The position numbers were made by a program, and so were the translations under genes. The notes under the pieces are model-generated. The model saw nothing but the letters and a program-made list of their open reading frames with translations. It searched no databases and was not told where the DNA came from. A stretch of 64,000 nucleotides of DNA, from the NCBI GenBank assembly GCA_017621225.1, contig JAGATN010000025.1:1-64000 (forward strand), in the 5' to 3' direction. Positions 34,427 through 43,302 of this stretch are shown piece by piece. The stretch comes from Muribaculaceae bacterium. GTDB lineage: Bacteria > Bacteroidota > Bacteroidia > Bacteroidales > Muribaculaceae. Each line of letters starts with the position of its first letter. The stretch's first letter is position 1.

Positions 34427-36763
34427 TTAATTCTTGAACAGGAAGAACTGCGGACGCGCATATATGCGCACATCCTTCACTTTGCCCGACAAGAACGACC
34501 CCTGACGCACCTTGACTTTAATGGCCGAAACCTTGTAGATTTCCTTCGTGTCGATTATGATGCGATGCGGATGCGATTGGCTGACGGAATAATCGGAATG
34601 CCAGAACGAGGACACATCGCTGTCGCAAATGTTTTCGCCCACGCCGAGGTTTTTATCAGTCAACTCGCTGCTTACATAGACTATCTCCCAATTATTCTTG
34701 TCAATCGGGTTCCCCTTGTCATCGATCAATTCTATCTCCGATATGCATGCCTGATTATCGTCGGTGTACGACGACAGCGACTCTATGCACAGATGGCGCA
34801 TGGTGGTTACGGTGGGCAGCGAAAATTGCTGCCATTCGTTCGTTTCCTTGATGGTGGTTTCCAACGCCACGTCGCCCTTATCCAGAATGGGCGTACCCAT
34901 ATCCTTGCGGCTCTTGCCGCTCTGACGGTTCTTGTCGACGCCCACATTGTCGAGCACCGGAGTGTCGAGGCCACGCAACGAGCGATTGCCGGTATCCTCC
35001 ATTTCAAACACCACTATCTCGTTTTTACCCTCCTTGAGCCATGGGGCAGGCAAATAAAGCGTTTGCTGAGGCCCGATGTTCCAATAACGGCCCAACGACT
35101 TTCCGTTGACCCATACGGCACCTTTGCCCCATTGACTCATGTCGATGAAGCAATCGCCCTTCTTGTCAATCACGAACTCGCCCCTGTGGAAGGCCGGCTT
35201 ACCCGCTATGGGGGCGCCATATTTCATTTTCCCGACTTTTTCTTTATACAAGGGCAACGGCGTTATTTCCCAGCCGGTAAGTTTCTCGTCATCGAGCAGC
35301 ACTTCGTCGGTAATGCCCTTGCGGTTAAACTGTATGTCGGGACCATAATTTACGCGGCCTGAGTTTTCTACCAATATCTCCAGCGTTGCCGGGGCTTTGG
35401 GGATGTCGATCATTACGTTGTTCTGATTGTGGCGTCGGTCGAGGCTTGCCACCTGAACGCCATCCACCAGCACCACTGCGTAGTCGCGCAAATCATGCAG
35501 GGTGAGTTTACGCTTTCCGGCCTTGTTTACGGTAGTCTTATAATGAATGTATCCGAAATCCATGCCAACGTCCTCCATCGAGAGCAGGTCGGCTGATTTT
35601 ACGGTTTTATGGAATGCCGCCTCAAGAGGCGCGCTCTCGCCAAGCCGCACTTCGGCAAACGTGGTGGTAGGGTTGTCGGCCGGCACTTCGGGCAGCTCCA
35701 CTCCTTCAGGCAGATGCTTCTGTATCACCTCGCGGAATGCATAATACTTTGGGTATGCGTTGCCCCATTCGCCCAAAGGCGCATCGTAATCGTAACTGGT
35801 AGGTTGGGGGCTGTATCCGCCCGACGTATTTGCGCCGTTAGTGTACTGGAAATTCGTTCCGCCATGAAACATGTACATACTCACCGACACTCCGTGACCG
35901 AGCAACCAGTCGAGCTGTTCGGCCGGATGCGCATAATTGACCTTGGAGTGACGCGAACCCCACACGTCGAACCACGCCGGATAAAACTCGGCCACGAAAT
36001 AGGGGCCGCCGGGATGATAACGGTCGACGATCTTGAATATCTCCTCGCTAAACACTCCGTTGAGCGTGGGGAGCGCGCCGTCGACATGGCCGGCCTCAAC
36101 TTGACCGCCACCGTCGCAGGTAATCAGCGGCACGTTGAATCCCGCATCCTTTATCATGTCGCGAAGCGCCGCAAGATACTCCTTGTCGTTGGAGTACGAA
36201 CCATATTCGTTCTCCACCTGCACCATGATTATGTTTCCGCCATTGTTGATGGTGTGCGGGGCCAACTGCTTGCCGAGCGCCTTTATGTAGCGTTCGCAAT
36301 ATTTCAGAAATCGGGGGTCTTTGCTGCGGTAAGCCATATCCGTTTCCTTCAGCAGCCACGACGGATATCCGCCGAAATCCCATTCGGCGCAAACGTACGG
36401 GCCGGGGCGCAATATCACATAAAGCCCTTCTTCTTGAGCCAGGCTCACGAATTCGGCCACGTCGGCCTGACCATCGAAATCGAAATGACCCGGAGTGCGT
36501 TCGTGGAAATTCCAGAACACATAGGCCGACACGGTGTTGAGGCCCATCGCGCGCGCCCTTTTCAAGCGATCGCGCCAATATTCGCGGGGTATGCGCGGAT
36601 AGTGCATCTCGCCGCATATCAGCTGCACGTCGGTTCCGTCGATGTTAAAGGTGCCCGAATCCAATTTCACACGATCGTTGGGCACGGCCCGGCATCCCGA
36701 TGCAGTCAATAGTGCAATGAGGCATAAAAGCAGGGCGTTTTTATACAATTTGTTCGGTTTCAT
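34427..36763 (-). CDS. GH35 beta-galactosidase lipoprotein with F5/8-type C domain
   Basis: The 778-residue protein has a lipobox LTASGC (Cys24). The GH35 barrel holds the acid/base Glu in MVQVENEYGSYSNDKEYL and the nucleophile region GGPYFVAEFYPAWFDVWG. It continues with beta-sandwich domains (about 400-620) and a C-terminal F5/8-type C module (about 645-770) with SSFWHSDYSVSQSHPHRI. It should remove terminal beta-galactose from glycans at the cell surface or periplasm. It is downstream of the glutaminase-like lipoprotein on the same strand, separated by 157 bases with a hairpin. Confidence 0.92.
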   Translation of the reverse strand: MKPNKLYKNALLLCLIALLTASGCRAVPNDRVKLDSGTFNIDGTDVQLICGEMHYPRIPREYWRDRLKRARAMGLNTVSAYVFWNFHERTPGHFDFDGQADVAEFVSLAQEEGLYVILRPGPYVCAEWDFGGYPSWLLKETDMAYRSKDPRFLKYCERYIKALGKQLAPHTINNGGNIIMVQVENEYGSYSNDKEYLAALRDMIKDAGFNVPLITCDGGGQVEAGHVDGALPTLNGVFSEEIFKIVDRYHPGGPYFVAEFYPAWFDVWGSRHSKVNYAHPAEQLDWLLGHGVSVSMYMFHGGTNFQYTNGANTSGGYSPQPTSYDYDAPLGEWGNAYPKYYAFREVIQKHLPEGVELPEVPADNPTTTFAEVRLGESAPLEAAFHKTVKSADLLSMEDVGMDFGYIHYKTTVNKAGKRKLTLHDLRDYAVVLVDGVQVASLDRRHNQNNVMIDIPKAPATLEILVENSGRVNYGPDIQFNRKGITDEVLLDDEKLTGWEITPLPLYKEKVGKMKYGAPIAGKPAFHRGEFVIDKKGDCFIDMSQWGKGAVWVNGKSLGRYWNIGPQQTLYLPAPWLKEGKNEIVVFEMEDTGNRSLRGLDTPVLDNVGVDKNRQSGKSRKDMGTPILDKGDVALETTIKETNEWQQFSLPTVTTMRHLCIESLSSYTDDNQACISEIELIDDKGNPIDKNNWEIVYVSSELTDKNLGVGENICDSDVSSFWHSDYSVSQSHPHRIIIDTKEIYKVSAIKVKVRQGSFLSGKVKDVRIYARPQFFLFKN

Positions 36764-36820
36764 CTGTTTTTAAGTGATATGTGGTAGAGTTTGCTAAATG
36801 ACGGAGAGCCGCCATATTAT

Positions 36821-36864
36821 GACAAATGGTATGAAAAAACGAAGATTCTCCCATACCATTTGTC
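36821..36864 (-). other. Intercistronic hairpin
   Basis: GACAAATGGTATG (36821-36833) and CATACCATTTGTC (36852-36864) form a perfect 13-bp stem with an 18-base loop. No T run follows on the minus strand, so it looks more like an mRNA-processing, stabilising or attenuating structure between the two lipoprotein genes than a simple terminator. Confidence 0.45.
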
Positions 36865-36920
36865 GATTATCGGTGTTGCCGCGCGGCGAGTGCCGTCACG
36901 CACCCGCTGCAGTACAGTTA

Positions 36921-39422
36921 TCAATTCTGCTTTTCGGCCTTCTTCGACTCCGAAAGCATCTTCATGAAGTAGCCGCCTACTACCGAACGGGCTATGAATG
37001 CCACATGGTTGGGCGTGTCGGTATAGTACCAGTCGGTCATCGGGATGCGGTCGACGGTCTCGCCGTAGAACTTGTACATGGGCTCTACGAAAGCTTCGAA
37101 CTTCTCGGGCGAGTCGGCAAGCGATGCGGTCCATATTATCCAGTCGCTCTTGGTGTAGGTCTTACGATTGTCGAGAGGCAAGCCGTATTGATTCTGCTTG
37201 GTAAGATAATAATCTACCTCGGTCGGCACTATGTTTTCGGGGAACACGTTAAGGTCGAGCAACTCATCCCATACTATGTTGTACTTCTGGCTCCACGTGT
37301 CGTCCTTGTCAAACGTAAGCTTGTAATGATCGCCTGCATTGGCCATCTTTTCCCAATCCTTGGCATAGTTGCGGGCTATGGTGAAATATTTTTCGGCCAC
37401 GTCGTCCATGCCTTGCATCTTGGCAAGCTTGGCATACGAAGCGATGCCGAGTATGGCCTTTATCGAAAGATTGGCATTGTGTGCAAAGTGACCGGCAAAG
37501 TCGTCGGTGCAGAGCTGATTTTCGGGGTCCAGACCCTTTTCGGTCAGATAGTCGGTCCAGGTGGTAAGCACGTCCCAATGCTTCTTGGCATATTCGGGCG
37601 AGTTTTCCTTATCGCATATTGCAGCCGTGAGTATGAGCATGTTGCCACCCTCCTCTACCGGCATATCGCCGCCGTAGGTCTGACCGTTAGCCAACGGATA
37701 AGTGCCCACGTCATGTGCGGGATAAGGCTTTTTCCAATCGCCGTTTTCGGCATAGTCGAATATGTGGTTGAGCAGACCTTTTGCAAATTCGGGATTATAG
37801 TAGAGGAACAGCGGAGCCGACGGATAAGTCACGTCGACGGTGCCTATCGAGCCGTTGCTGTTGTTTTCCTTCGAAAGCCACAAAAGTTCGCCGCGCGGGC
37901 TCTCCACGAGCTTGTGGGCTGCTATGGCCTGACGGTAGGCAAGCGCACACAGATCGGCATATTTCTTTCCGCCGGCGGCTGTTGCGTCGTCCATCAACTG
38001 CTTGTCGAATGCATAGCAACGTTCCATCAGCTCGTCATACTGGCTGTCGGCGGCCTCGAACTGCGATTCGATGGTCTTGTCGCCCTTGCGGTTCCAGTAC
38101 GGACGAAGGTTTTCGCCGAAGTACTGTATCGAATATACGTCGTCGTAGCCTATCATTATCTTGCCGGTCACATTCTTCACTTCGCCATAGTCGCACACCA
38201 GCGCCATGTTGCCGTCCTTGCGGCCGCCGGCGGTTGCCACGGCTATCGACTCGCCGTTCACGAAATTGCTGCGGAGCGTTTCGCCCGATCCAATGCCGTA
38301 GGTCACTTCTTCCGACGCGGGAGCGGCCATGTAGAAGTAGCCCCAGTCGATGCGGAGGTCGTCGCCCTTCTTGCCCAATACAGGCTGTTCGGTGCTTCCG
38401 GCCTTAAGATAAGCCATGCCGTTCTTTTCGTAAGCTTCGCTGGCCGACTGCTGATAAGGCATGTCGAGCGCCCACAGAGGCGATGCTTCGAAATATATCT
38501 CCACGTCATGCTTCTTTCCGTCGTTTGACGTCACAGTATACGTCACGTAGTTGACGGGGCGGCTCACGAGTTCCGGATCTTCAAGCAGCAGCGGAGCCGT
38601 AAACGTAAGGGCCAGATCGACCGGACCGCACGTAAACGTATAGTGGGTTTGCGTGGCCTGAACGTCGGCCGACGTCTGAACGGCCGTCTTTTCAAGATGC
38701 TTCTCCAAACCCTGCGGCACTATGAGGCCGAAATCGAGGAACGATCCTCCCTGCGGGCTCACGCACTCTGCCGCCATCACATTCTTGCCGGGACGAAGCG
38801 CGGCTCTCGCCTCGGGCGATATTTCAGCCACCTTGTTCTTTCCGTAGCCCTCGATGCTGAACGCCTTCACGCCGTTAATGTAGAACACGGCATCGTCGTC
38901 ATGCGAAAAGTCGAGATATACCGGGCGGTCGCCGAGATCTTCGGTAATGTCGACGGTGCGGCGCACCCATATGTTTTTAGTACCCCACTGCGTTTTTGCC
39001 AACGGTTCCGACTCCATGGTTCCGAATGCCGCCGGGCCTTCCTGCCACTTCGAGTCGTCGTAATTCTCGGCCGTCCAGTCGCCCTGCGGCTTAGTGTTGG
39101 TATAGCGTCCGTTCCACGGCGTATTGGTCGAGGTAGGCACCACGGTATTCATCTCTATGTTTTCGGTGCCCATGAAGCGATACGGTTCGCCATCCACTTT
39201 GAGGACTCCGATCAACGGAAAATCCTTTCCAGTCCAATGCGTCACGCTTGCATCATACAGATTGTCGGCAGCCGACCATGCACTCGTGTAAGGGTCGATT
39301 GTAATCAAAGGATACGCCGGTGCCCTTAGATCGTTTTTCACTGTTTCGTGTTGCACGCCGACATTGCTCTCGCATGAAAACAGACAAGATGCTATCAGCG
39401 CCGATAGAAGTACTTTTTTCAT
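36921..39422 (-). CDS. Glutaminase-A-like lipoprotein (DUF4964/DUF5127/DUF4965/DUF1793 type)
   Basis: The 833-residue protein has a lipobox LFSC (about Cys17). It starts with APAYPLITIDPYTSAWSAADNLYD, the DUF4964-like segment. A sandwich domain that resembles a carbohydrate-binding fold follows (about 100-230), then the DUF5127/DUF4965 region (TYPSAPLFLYYNPEFAKGLL, EEGGNMLILTAAIC) and a helical C-terminal toroid ending near DTPNHVAFIARSVVGGYFMK. The fungal relative GtaA is called glutaminase A; in Bacteroidetes the family is usually found among glycan enzymes and the activity is not settled. Its toroid resembles glycosidases. A consensus-type -7 box lies upstream. Confidence 0.8.
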   Translation of the reverse strand: MKKVLLSALIASCLFSCESNVGVQHETVKNDLRAPAYPLITIDPYTSAWSAADNLYDASVTHWTGKDFPLIGVLKVDGEPYRFMGTENIEMNTVVPTSTNTPWNGRYTNTKPQGDWTAENYDDSKWQEGPAAFGTMESEPLAKTQWGTKNIWVRRTVDITEDLGDRPVYLDFSHDDDAVFYINGVKAFSIEGYGKNKVAEISPEARAALRPGKNVMAAECVSPQGGSFLDFGLIVPQGLEKHLEKTAVQTSADVQATQTHYTFTCGPVDLALTFTAPLLLEDPELVSRPVNYVTYTVTSNDGKKHDVEIYFEASPLWALDMPYQQSASEAYEKNGMAYLKAGSTEQPVLGKKGDDLRIDWGYFYMAAPASEEVTYGIGSGETLRSNFVNGESIAVATAGGRKDGNMALVCDYGEVKNVTGKIMIGYDDVYSIQYFGENLRPYWNRKGDKTIESQFEAADSQYDELMERCYAFDKQLMDDATAAGGKKYADLCALAYRQAIAAHKLVESPRGELLWLSKENNSNGSIGTVDVTYPSAPLFLYYNPEFAKGLLNHIFDYAENGDWKKPYPAHDVGTYPLANGQTYGGDMPVEEGGNMLILTAAICDKENSPEYAKKHWDVLTTWTDYLTEKGLDPENQLCTDDFAGHFAHNANLSIKAILGIASYAKLAKMQGMDDVAEKYFTIARNYAKDWEKMANAGDHYKLTFDKDDTWSQKYNIVWDELLDLNVFPENIVPTEVDYYLTKQNQYGLPLDNRKTYTKSDWIIWTASLADSPEKFEAFVEPMYKFYGETVDRIPMTDWYYTDTPNHVAFIARSVVGGYFMKMLSESKKAEKQN

Positions 39423-39470
39423 ATGTTTTTAATGATTGGTGTATTATTTTTTCGTTGACGGCAGATTTAG

Positions 39471-39478
39471 CAAAGATA
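39471..39478 (-). promoter_or_regulatory. -7 box of the glutaminase-like/GH35 operon
   Basis: Read on the minus strand the sequence is TATCTTTG, matching TAnnTTTG, 49 bases ahead of the start at 39422. A TGTTT sits about 18 bases further upstream as a weak -33 element. Confidence 0.55.
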
Positions 39479-39584
39479 GTAATTATTTCCTTTTTAAACA
39501 TTCATTTTACATATTTAAGCATCTCAACCGCCACAAACAGCGAACTCTTTGCTCCCTGCGGCCCGAATTTTCATGGATTTTGAG

Positions 39585-39592
39585 TAGATTTG
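39585..39592 (+). promoter_or_regulatory. -7 box of rlmN
   Basis: TAGATTTG matches TAnnTTTG, 18 bases ahead of the ATG at 39610. It excludes the long upstream extension of the open frame as coding sequence. Confidence 0.55.
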
Positions 39593-39609
39593 CCGTAAAT
39601 TACGGAAAT

Positions 39610-40632
39610 ATGGAATCGAAGACACCTCTCATCGGAATGAATCTCGCGCAACTGCTCGACGTTGCCGAAAAATGCGGATTGCCGCGATTTGCGGCCAAGC
39701 AAATGGCTCAATGGCTTTACGAAAAGCGCGTAACCACGATCGACGCCATGACCAACCTTTCGAAAAAGGCGAGAGCCGTCCTGGCCGAGAGCTATACGGT
39801 GGGGCGCGAGGAGCCGAAAGCCGAGGCGGTGTCGGTCGACGGAACGGTAAAATACCTGTTTGAGGGGGTGAACGGGCGCGACGTGGAGAGCGTGTACATC
39901 CCCGACCATGACCGCGCCACTCTTTGCGTAAGCTCGCAGGCCGGATGCCGCATGAACTGTGCGTTCTGCATGACCGGCCGACAGGGATTTCACGGCAACC
40001 TCTCGCCTGCCGGCATCATAAACCAGATTCTCTCCATTCCGCAAAGCAGCGAGCTCACCAACATAGTGTTCATGGGCATGGGCGAACCGATGGACAACGT
40101 AGATGCCGTGTTGCAGGTAATCGAAATACTGACCGAGCCATGGGGATTGGCGTGGAGCCCCAAACGCATCACGGTGTCGTCGATAGGAAAAATAAAGGAG
40201 CTGAAACGACTGCTCGACGAGACCAAAGTGCACGTAGCCATAAGCATACACTCTCCGTTCCCGAGCGAGCGCGCCGAGATAATGCCCGTGGAGCGGGCCT
40301 ATCCCATAACCGACGTCATCAGGCTGCTTGCCGCATACGACTTTACCCACCAGCGCCGCCTGTCGATGGAATACATCATGTGGCGCGGATATAACGACGA
40401 CATGCGCCACGCCGAAGCCTTGACGCGCATACTTCGCGGGCTGTCGTGCCGAGTCAACCTCATACGCTTCCATGCCATTCCGGGATTTGACAAGCAGCCA
40501 TGCCCCGAAAGCACTATGACAGCATTTCGCGACAAGCTCAATCAGGCCGGCATAACCGCCACGATAAGGGCGTCGCGCGGCGAGGACATAATGGCCGCCT
40601 GCGGAATGCTTGCCGGCAAAAAGCGCGAATAG
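39610..40632 (+). CDS. rlmN: Dual-specificity 23S rRNA/tRNA adenine-C2 methyltransferase
   Basis: The 340-residue radical-SAM enzyme carries the cluster motif C113-x3-C117-x2-C120 (GCRMNCAFCMTG) and the family sequences VFMGMGEPMDN and ITVSSIGKI. RlmN methylates A2503 of 23S rRNA and A37 of some tRNAs. The second catalytic Cys of the family lies near the C-terminus (about MAACGML). The start at ATG 39610 fits the family length; the frame is open about 170 bases upstream but through promoter sequence. It ends 6 bases from the convergent histidine-kinase gene. Confidence 0.95.
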   Translation: MESKTPLIGMNLAQLLDVAEKCGLPRFAAKQMAQWLYEKRVTTIDAMTNLSKKARAVLAESYTVGREEPKAEAVSVDGTVKYLFEGVNGRDVESVYIPDHDRATLCVSSQAGCRMNCAFCMTGRQGFHGNLSPAGIINQILSIPQSSELTNIVFMGMGEPMDNVDAVLQVIEILTEPWGLAWSPKRITVSSIGKIKELKRLLDETKVHVAISIHSPFPSERAEIMPVERAYPITDVIRLLAAYDFTHQRRLSMEYIMWRGYNDDMRHAEALTRILRGLSCRVNLIRFHAIPGFDKQPCPESTMTAFRDKLNQAGITATIRASRGEDIMAACGMLAGKKRE

Positions 40633-40638
40633 GCGCTA

Positions 40639-41931
40639 TTACTCAGCTATTTGCTGCGGAAATACGATTTCAAAGCTCGTAAGGCCGCTGTCATGGTTGG
40701 TGCGCAGCGAGAATCGGCATTTGTGGCGACGCAATATCTCGCTCACGAGCATCAGGCCGAGGCCCTGTCCGTTGGCCTTGGTGGAGAAGAACGGCGTGAA
40801 TATGTGTTGCGACACCTCGTCCGATATGCCTGGGCCGTTGTCGGTGATGGTGATGGCCGACGGGAAGCCCGACGTGGATATGCGCACCGTGCCGGCGCCG
40901 TCGACGCTCTCCACCGCGTTTTTCACTATGTTTACCATCACTTGCTCCATTAGCACCCTGTCGACTTCGACAAAAACCGGCTTGTCGGAAACGTCGATCT
41001 CAAACTTTACGCCCGAAGGAGCCATGCTTTCAAGAAACGGCATCCACGATCTCAGCATTACGTTCATGTCGACACGCTCCGTAAGCAGCGGCGGAATCTT
41101 AATCACGTCGGCAAACGACGTTATAAACATGCTCAGGCTCTTGCTCCGCTCCTGACAGCTCTCGATGAGTTCGCGAATGTCGCCGTCGTCCACCACGTCC
41201 GACAGTGTTTCCATCAGCGAACGCATGCCGGCCATCGTATTGTTTACCTCATGGACTATCATTCGTATCACCTTTTCGTATGCGCTCTTTTCGGCCTTGT
41301 GCACCTCGTCGGTAAGGCTTTCGATGGTGATGAACCATCGGCGAAATCCGCGCTCCATGTATTCGCGGCGGCTCAGCCTGTACACCATAGTGTCGCTATG
41401 ACGATAGGTTATGCTTTTGCCAATCTCCACGTCGGCCATGCGTCGCGCCATCTCCGACGAGAGATCGCGCAACCGGTACCCGATTATGCCGCGCGTGGGG
41501 TCGATGTCGAGAAAACGCAACGCCGCGCGGTTGGCCGACGTGACGCGTTCGTTGTCGAAATCCATCATCACCACGCCGAGCGCCGACACGTCGAGCATCT
41601 GGCTCAAAAAGCCTAACTGCTCGTTCTGAAACAGGCGTTCGACCTTGAGCGTATCCATCATCTTGTTGAACGTGTCGACCACCATGTCGGTTTCGCGCTG
41701 ACCCACCTTTGCCAGCCTGCTGCCGAAATCCTGGGCCTTCAGCAAATCCATTCCGCACGAAAAGGTTCTCACCGACTTTGACAGATAGTAGAACAGCACC
41801 AACAGCATCAGCGCTATTGCGCCCACGATGCATAGCGTAATCGAGCGGTCGATTTCGGGGTAAAACCACAAAACCGCGCCAAGCCCGGCGGTCAGCGCCA
41901 ACAACAACAAGAAAAGCCAAGTAAATCTCAT
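40639..41931 (-). CDS. Sensor histidine kinase of the sigma-54 ABC-export circuit
   Basis: The 430-residue protein has two membrane helices (about 4-22 and 32-50) with almost no loop between them, a HAMP/linker-like part (about 55-100), a PAS domain (about 105-205), the phospho-acceptor His227 in MIVHEVNNTMAG, an N box VNIVKNAVESV, and ATP lid motifs DNGPGISD and GQGLGLMLV. The lack of a periplasmic sensor domain suggests it senses within the membrane or cytoplasm, perhaps the transporter itself. The H-box form HEVNN is NtrB/NtrY-like, fitting the NtrC-type regulator at 50872-52224. It is the last gene of the operon starting at 49164, behind a terminator-like hairpin. Confidence 0.9.
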   Translation of the reverse strand: MRFTWLFLLLLALTAGLGAVLWFYPEIDRSITLCIVGAIALMLLVLFYYLSKSVRTFSCGMDLLKAQDFGSRLAKVGQRETDMVVDTFNKMMDTLKVERLFQNEQLGFLSQMLDVSALGVVMMDFDNERVTSANRAALRFLDIDPTRGIIGYRLRDLSSEMARRMADVEIGKSITYRHSDTMVYRLSRREYMERGFRRWFITIESLTDEVHKAEKSAYEKVIRMIVHEVNNTMAGMRSLMETLSDVVDDGDIRELIESCQERSKSLSMFITSFADVIKIPPLLTERVDMNVMLRSWMPFLESMAPSGVKFEIDVSDKPVFVEVDRVLMEQVMVNIVKNAVESVDGAGTVRISTSGFPSAITITDNGPGISDEVSQHIFTPFFSTKANGQGLGLMLVSEILRRHKCRFSLRTNHDSGLTSFEIVFPQQIAE

Positions 41932-41967
41932 AGGCTGCCGAAATGAATGTGTCGTGAAAAAAAACGA

Positions 41968-42012
41968 TTTTGCACCGGCAAATGCCCTTATCGGACACTC
42001 ACCGGTGCAAAA
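41968..42012 (-). terminator. Intercistronic terminator or attenuator ahead of the kinase gene
   Basis: TTTTGCACCGG (41968-41978) and CCGGTGCAAAA (42002-42012) form an 11-bp stem. On the minus strand a run of eight T follows after ATCG. It would lower kinase expression relative to the six transport genes. The loop holds AGTGTCCGATAAGGGC (minus strand), which resembles half of the operon's operator. Confidence 0.6.
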
Positions 42013-42040
42013 TTAGTAAAATATCGGGTACCCGGCCCCA

Positions 42041-43291
42041 TCATTCGCTCTTAAGCACCAATGCAGGCTCTATCTTCATGGCCTTTCGTGCCGGGAACCA
42101 TATGCCGAGCACTATCATCAATGCAAGCAGTGCAAACGTAACCAGGGCGCAAAGCACATACATGCCCATGCCGTCCGGCATGCCATACGAAAGCGTCAGG
42201 TCATAGTGCAAAAGCACCCAGTATGCCGGCAACGCCAAAGGCGCTATGATGGCCAGTAAGATCAGGCCCTCGCTTATAAGGCGGCTGAATATGCTGCCTC
42301 GCGTGGCTCCATTGGCCAGGCGTATGGCAATCTCGCCTACCCTTTGCTGCGTGCGGAACCAGAATGTGCCGAGCAATCCCAGGAATATGCTCAACATCAG
42401 GAATCCTATGCACGCCAGCTGCATCTCCATCATCTGCACTATGTCACGCTGATTTGCCTCCTTTATCACTTCCACCGACTTTACGTCGCTGATGTAGCAG
42501 TTGCCCACGCGGTACTTGCCGATGTTTTCGTCCATGTACTCCTCGAATTCGCGGCCGCAACCCGGCTTGACGCGCAAATCCAATTCATTACCCCACCGGT
42601 TGGGGTAGACCAAAGTAGGATAAAAAGCCGGCTCATAGTCGTTGCGCTTTATGGCGCGTATCACGGCTCCGATTTTATAAGTCGTGGAGTCATACTTCAT
42701 CACCGTCCATTCACGGGGCACGTTTTTGATAGCATCGTCATCGGCCTCGACATTTACGGCCTCAAACAAATTTTCGGTAACGAGCACGAAGCCCTCGTCG
42801 AGCAATTCTCTCAGACGTTGGGGCGTTTCACCCGAAATGCCCTCATAATGCATCACTTCAACCATTTCTGACTGCAAGGGCTTTTGACTGAAAAGCACCC
42901 TAACCGTAGAGTCGGGATCGTCGATTCGCTGAAGCGTATACGTGTTTCCGCTGAAATTATAATTGTAAGGCAATATCATCGAACCCAGGCTCACGGCCTC
43001 CGTTTGCGGTATTTCACGCAGTCGGCGCACGAGCTCCTCCTTATCTTCCTGATACGCGTCATTGGCCGAACGTGAATTATCATACAGCTCGCTATCGGGC
43101 TGCACCCATGACAGGCCAAGACTATACACGCCTTCGGTGTCATATCCGGGATGATCCATACGGGCACTAACTATGCTTGCGAAAAACACCAGTACATACC
43201 ACATGACAATGCTTATTATCAGCAGTTCGGCAAAAAGCCACGCATTCGAGCGCCACTCGTTGCGCATCTGTACAAACAATTTTCTTTTCAT
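42041..43291 (-). CDS. FtsX-type ABC transporter permease (type A, pair 1)
   Basis: The 416-residue protein has one N-terminal membrane helix (about 18-40), a large periplasmic domain (about 45-275) and three C-terminal helices (about 280-410) typical of MacB/FtsX permeases. It starts MKRKLFVQMRNEWRSNAW and ends FPARKAMKIEPALVLKSE, both shared with the permeases at 45377 and 53774, so these three form one paralogous group. MacB-type permeases drive export by moving substrates from the periplasm to TolC rather than through the inner membrane. It follows the type B permease after 11 bases. Confidence 0.88.
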   Translation of the reverse strand: MKRKLFVQMRNEWRSNAWLFAELLIISIVMWYVLVFFASIVSARMDHPGYDTEGVYSLGLSWVQPDSELYDNSRSANDAYQEDKEELVRRLREIPQTEAVSLGSMILPYNYNFSGNTYTLQRIDDPDSTVRVLFSQKPLQSEMVEVMHYEGISGETPQRLRELLDEGFVLVTENLFEAVNVEADDDAIKNVPREWTVMKYDSTTYKIGAVIRAIKRNDYEPAFYPTLVYPNRWGNELDLRVKPGCGREFEEYMDENIGKYRVGNCYISDVKSVEVIKEANQRDIVQMMEMQLACIGFLMLSIFLGLLGTFWFRTQQRVGEIAIRLANGATRGSIFSRLISEGLILLAIIAPLALPAYWVLLHYDLTLSYGMPDGMGMYVLCALVTFALLALMIVLGIWFPARKAMKIEPALVLKSE

Positions 43292-43302
43292 GACATCTCA
43301 AA

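Noticed and set aside
34760..35007. CRISPR-like or tandem repeats in coding regions
   Set aside because: No regularly spaced direct repeats were seen anywhere in the window; visible short repeats follow codon bias (TCG, GCC, GAC).
36798..38528. A 576-codon plus-strand frame
   Set aside because: It is antisense to the glutaminase-like lipoprotein and has no recognisable domain or signal; the opposite frame has a lipobox and family motifs.
39436..39609. Extended N-terminus of RlmN
   Set aside because: The extension includes the TAGATTTG promoter box and no family sequence; the ATG at 39610 gives the normal length.
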